This document shows positions 32,650 to 33,648 of a DNA stretch of 33,648 nucleotides, one piece after another. Where the stretch lies: contig JAMPDA010000019.1 in NCBI GenBank assembly GCA_023665905.1, positions 1 through 33,648 of the forward strand. The letters are read 5' to 3'. The DNA is from Roseburia sp. Its GTDB lineage: Bacteria > Bacillota > Clostridia > Christensenellales > Pumilibacteraceae. Each line of letters starts with the position of its first letter. Within the stretch, counting starts at the first letter, position 1. Both the position numbers and the translations under genes were made by a program. The notes under the pieces are model-generated. The model saw only the letters and a program-made list of their open reading frames with translations. It ran no database searches and had not been told where the DNA came from.

Positions 32650-32982
32650 GTGCAAAACACACCGATAAAACTATTCGACAATATATCGAAAGGTAAGGTC
32701 AATTTTGACAACCCGAATTTAATCGAATGGATTTTGGGGGATATGATATTGCTTTTTTACGACAACAATGGCGAGCAAATGGTTAGGATATGTTGGAAAA
32801 AGCGTAGAAGAGAACTCACCCACATACATATTAACAATGAAGAATTGGAAGATTTTATAAATGCCGTAAACAGTGATACAAAAGTTATATGCGTCAAAAA
32901 TCGTATTCTATGGAGTGGATTTGAAATCATCGATAAGTCAAAGGCAAAGAAACAATCATTTTTTAGACACTATTCTATTTGA
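32650..32982 (+). CDS. Hypothetical small soluble protein in duplicated module (A)
   Basis: This 110-residue protein is not recognised. It has no signal or membrane segment; it is strand-rich in the middle (MILLFYDN, MVRICWKKRRRELTHIHI) with a helix after it (NEELEDFINAVN), a small alpha/beta fold. The start is GTG at 32650, nine bases after a perfect AGGAGG. Codon use is AT-rich compared with the housekeeping operons, which hints at separate origin. It sits between two copies of the same intergenic sequence and shares its promoter type with the next gene although the proteins are unrelated. Confidence 0.7.
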   Translation: MQNTPIKLFDNISKGKVNFDNPNLIEWILGDMILLFYDNNGEQMVRICWKKRRRELTHIHINNEELEDFINAVNSDTKVICVKNRILWSGFEIIDKSKAKKQSFFRHYSI

Positions 32983-32987
32983 TAATT

Positions 32988-33027
32988 ACAATTTATCTTT
33001 CAGCCAAATAGTTATACAAAAAAACCT
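32988..33027 (+). repeat. Direct repeat after the ORF, copy 1
   Basis: This 40-base sequence just after the stop codon of the 32650 gene recurs at the same relative place after the 33274 gene (33494-33533) with 35 of 40 positions identical. It leads to the terminator in both modules. Confidence 0.85.
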
Positions 33028-33068
33028 GTATGGCAATCGTATGGTCTGCTGTTCTAACAACTGTTTCC

Positions 33069-33107
33069 CCACGAAAAAAGCACCGGCAAGCGGTGCATTT
33101 TTCGTGG
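33069..33107. terminator. Terminator of module A, bidirectional
   Basis: An inverted repeat pairs 33069-33085 with 33091-33107 over 17 positions with one mismatch and a 5-base loop. Inside it, GCACCG/CGGTGC is the core stem and five A and five T flank it, so it works on either strand. The right arm merges into the next copy of the upstream repeat. Confidence 0.82.
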
Positions 33108-33190
33108 TGGACGGAAATGTAACAAATCCGAACCTATTTTTTACGGATAGAAATATAGTTCGCGTGCTTTTCCGCTGACGCACTTATATA
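33103..33190 (+). repeat. Direct repeat upstream of a promoter, copy 2
   Basis: Second copy of the sequence at 32484-32570, 88 bases, ending at the promoter of the 33274 gene; 33158-33190 is identical to 32538-32570. A third, short and diverged trace (CGTGGTGGAG) begins at 33561 after the next terminator. Confidence 0.85.
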
Positions 33191-33193
33191 TGC

Positions 33194-33222
33194 TTAATAA
33201 ATCGTGTCGTTTGTGTTACAAT
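33194..33222 (+). promoter_or_regulatory. Promoter of the 33274 gene
   Basis: TTAATA (33194-33199) and TGT-TACAAT (hexamer 33217-33222) are 17 bases apart. It is the diverged counterpart of the consensus promoter at 32572-32600, at the same place in the module, and should be weaker. Confidence 0.7.
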
Positions 33223-33273
33223 GTACTTGCTTTAATAGAGCGACAAACAGTAAAACGGAAAGGAAATTGCCCT

Positions 33274-33483
33274 ATGGGAAAATTCAAAGACTATTGGAAA
33301 TATCTAAATAAAACCACCAAAAGAATATGGCTGATTTTTATAATATCTTGGATTGTCTTTATGGTATCTCTTTTTTGTTTAATTCTAATCGACAACTTTG
33401 TTTGTAGAATAATTTTTGGCATTATAACTGGCGTTAGTTTTATTGTTATGTTTGTTTTTGGCTTTTTGGCGTATCATTCATAG
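33274..33483 (+). CDS. Hypothetical small membrane protein in duplicated module (B)
   Basis: This 69-residue protein has two hydrophobic helices (about 17-39 and 44-66) after a basic N-terminus (GKFKDYWKYLNKTTKR). No family was recognised. The start at 33274 is set by AAAGGAAA upstream; the frame opens earlier at 33190 but crosses the promoter. It bears no resemblance to the protein of module A although the flanking sequences match. Confidence 0.7.
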   Translation: MGKFKDYWKYLNKTTKRIWLIFIISWIVFMVSLFCLILIDNFVCRIIFGIITGVSFIVMFVFGFLAYHS

Positions 33484-33493
33484 TTTATTTTTA

Positions 33494-33533
33494 ACAATTT
33501 ATCTTACACTTAAATAGTTATACAAAAAATCCT
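33494..33533 (+). repeat. Direct repeat after the ORF, copy 2
   Basis: Second copy of the 40-base sequence at 32988-33027 (35 of 40 identical), ten bases after the stop of the 33274 gene. Its last bases form the left arm of the terminator. Confidence 0.85.
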
Positions 33534-33560
33534 AAACGAAGTAATTCGTTTAGGATTTTT
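33525..33560. terminator. Terminator of module B, bidirectional
   Basis: A perfect 16-bp stem (33525-33540 with 33545-33560) has a GTAA loop, with A-rich left and T-rich right ends. It can stop transcription from the 33274 gene and from the partial minus-strand gene to its right. Confidence 0.87.
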
Positions 33561-33598
33561 CGTGGTGGAGCAGTAGTAACCTAAAACGAATTTTATTT

Positions 33599-33648
33599 TT
33601 AATTCTTATATAGTTTTTTTACCATTATATACTCATCATCATATGTGC
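33599..33648 (-). CDS. C-terminal end of a minus-strand gene, cut by the window edge (tentative)
   Basis: Sixteen minus-strand codons run from the edge to a TAA at 33601-33599 and read TYDDEYIMVKKLYKN, a plausible protein end followed, toward the left, by the 33525-33560 terminator. The family cannot be told. It is too short to be sure that it is coding. Confidence 0.4.
   Translation of the reverse strand, partial: TYDDEYIMVKKLYKN

Noticed and set aside
32986..33183. A 65-codon minus-strand frame across the intergenic repeat of the duplicated module
   Set aside because: It spans the post-ORF repeat, the terminator hairpin and the upstream repeat, and has no ribosome site; it reads as a by-product of the repeat. 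It is worth recalling only if copies elsewhere keep the frame.
33561..33580. TGGTGGAGCA as a possible reverse-complemented tRNA 3' end (TGCTCCACCA), hence an attachment site
   Set aside because: No tRNA body follows on the minus strand, and the sequence is better explained as the start of a third diverged copy of the module repeat.

Overview
The window looks like the chromosome of a low-redundancy, fermentative Bacillota bacterium of the class Clostridia, probably an uncultivated gut lineage. The reasons are the gene content and order (nth-obg-nadD-yqeK-rsfS, tsaE-tsaB-rimI, a RibU-type ECF substrate subunit, the ApbE/NusG-II/Gx-transporter set), Gram-positive style -35/-10 promoters and strong GGAGG-type ribosome sites. 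Coding is dense and almost entirely on the minus strand. No rRNA, tRNA, CRISPR array, insertion sequence or phage gene was found.

Layout. 65-852: two overlapping genes encode the two halves of a TSUP-type anion permease. 1088-4729 (+): a 1213-residue surface protein has a signal peptide, four related beta-sandwich-like repeats, one C-terminal membrane helix and a long charged cytoplasmic tail; it ends at a strong bidirectional terminator. 14434 down to 4834 (-): one long housekeeping operon carries nth, obg, a nadD-yqeK-rsfS triple fusion, a PAP2 phosphatase, a ribU-tsaE fusion, tsaB, rimI, an alpha/beta hydrolase, a membrane-anchored murF homologue and a short-chain dehydrogenase. 14517-16563: a DUF3343 protein and a divergent cysteine-desulfurase-like enzyme, then two small divergent genes of unknown function. 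24991 down to 16564 (-): a second long operon carries apbE, a NusG-II protein, a Gx transporter, an aminotransferase, tyrS, yigZ, ilvE, metY and a CdaR/PucR-type regulator, nearly all coupled by 1-11 base overlaps. 25096-29780: a BirA enzyme, a HAD phosphatase, a flavin-reductase-like protein, a helical unknown, a membrane protein and a GrpB-family protein. 29836-33648: an accessory, AT-richer stretch of mostly single genes, each with its own promoter, mostly small membrane proteins, ending in a duplicated module in which unrelated small ORFs sit between copies of the same intergenic sequence.

How it fits together. The first operon joins DNA repair, ribosome assembly (Obg, RsfS), NAD synthesis, tRNA t6A modification and cell-wall precursor synthesis, a growth-linked set. 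The second joins periplasm-facing flavinylation with amino-acid metabolism and tyrosyl-tRNA charging. RibU, ApbE, the flavin-reductase-like protein and the flavodoxin-like protein give the window a flavin theme.

The most striking signals are: (i) five genes (nth, apbE, birA and two membrane-protein genes) whose extended -10 element lies exactly six bases before the start codon with no ribosome site, which predicts leaderless transcripts, including at the head of both long operons; (ii) a single-ORF NadD-YqeK-RsfS fusion; (iii) a single-ORF RibU-TsaE fusion; (iv) the duplicated cassette-like module at the right end.
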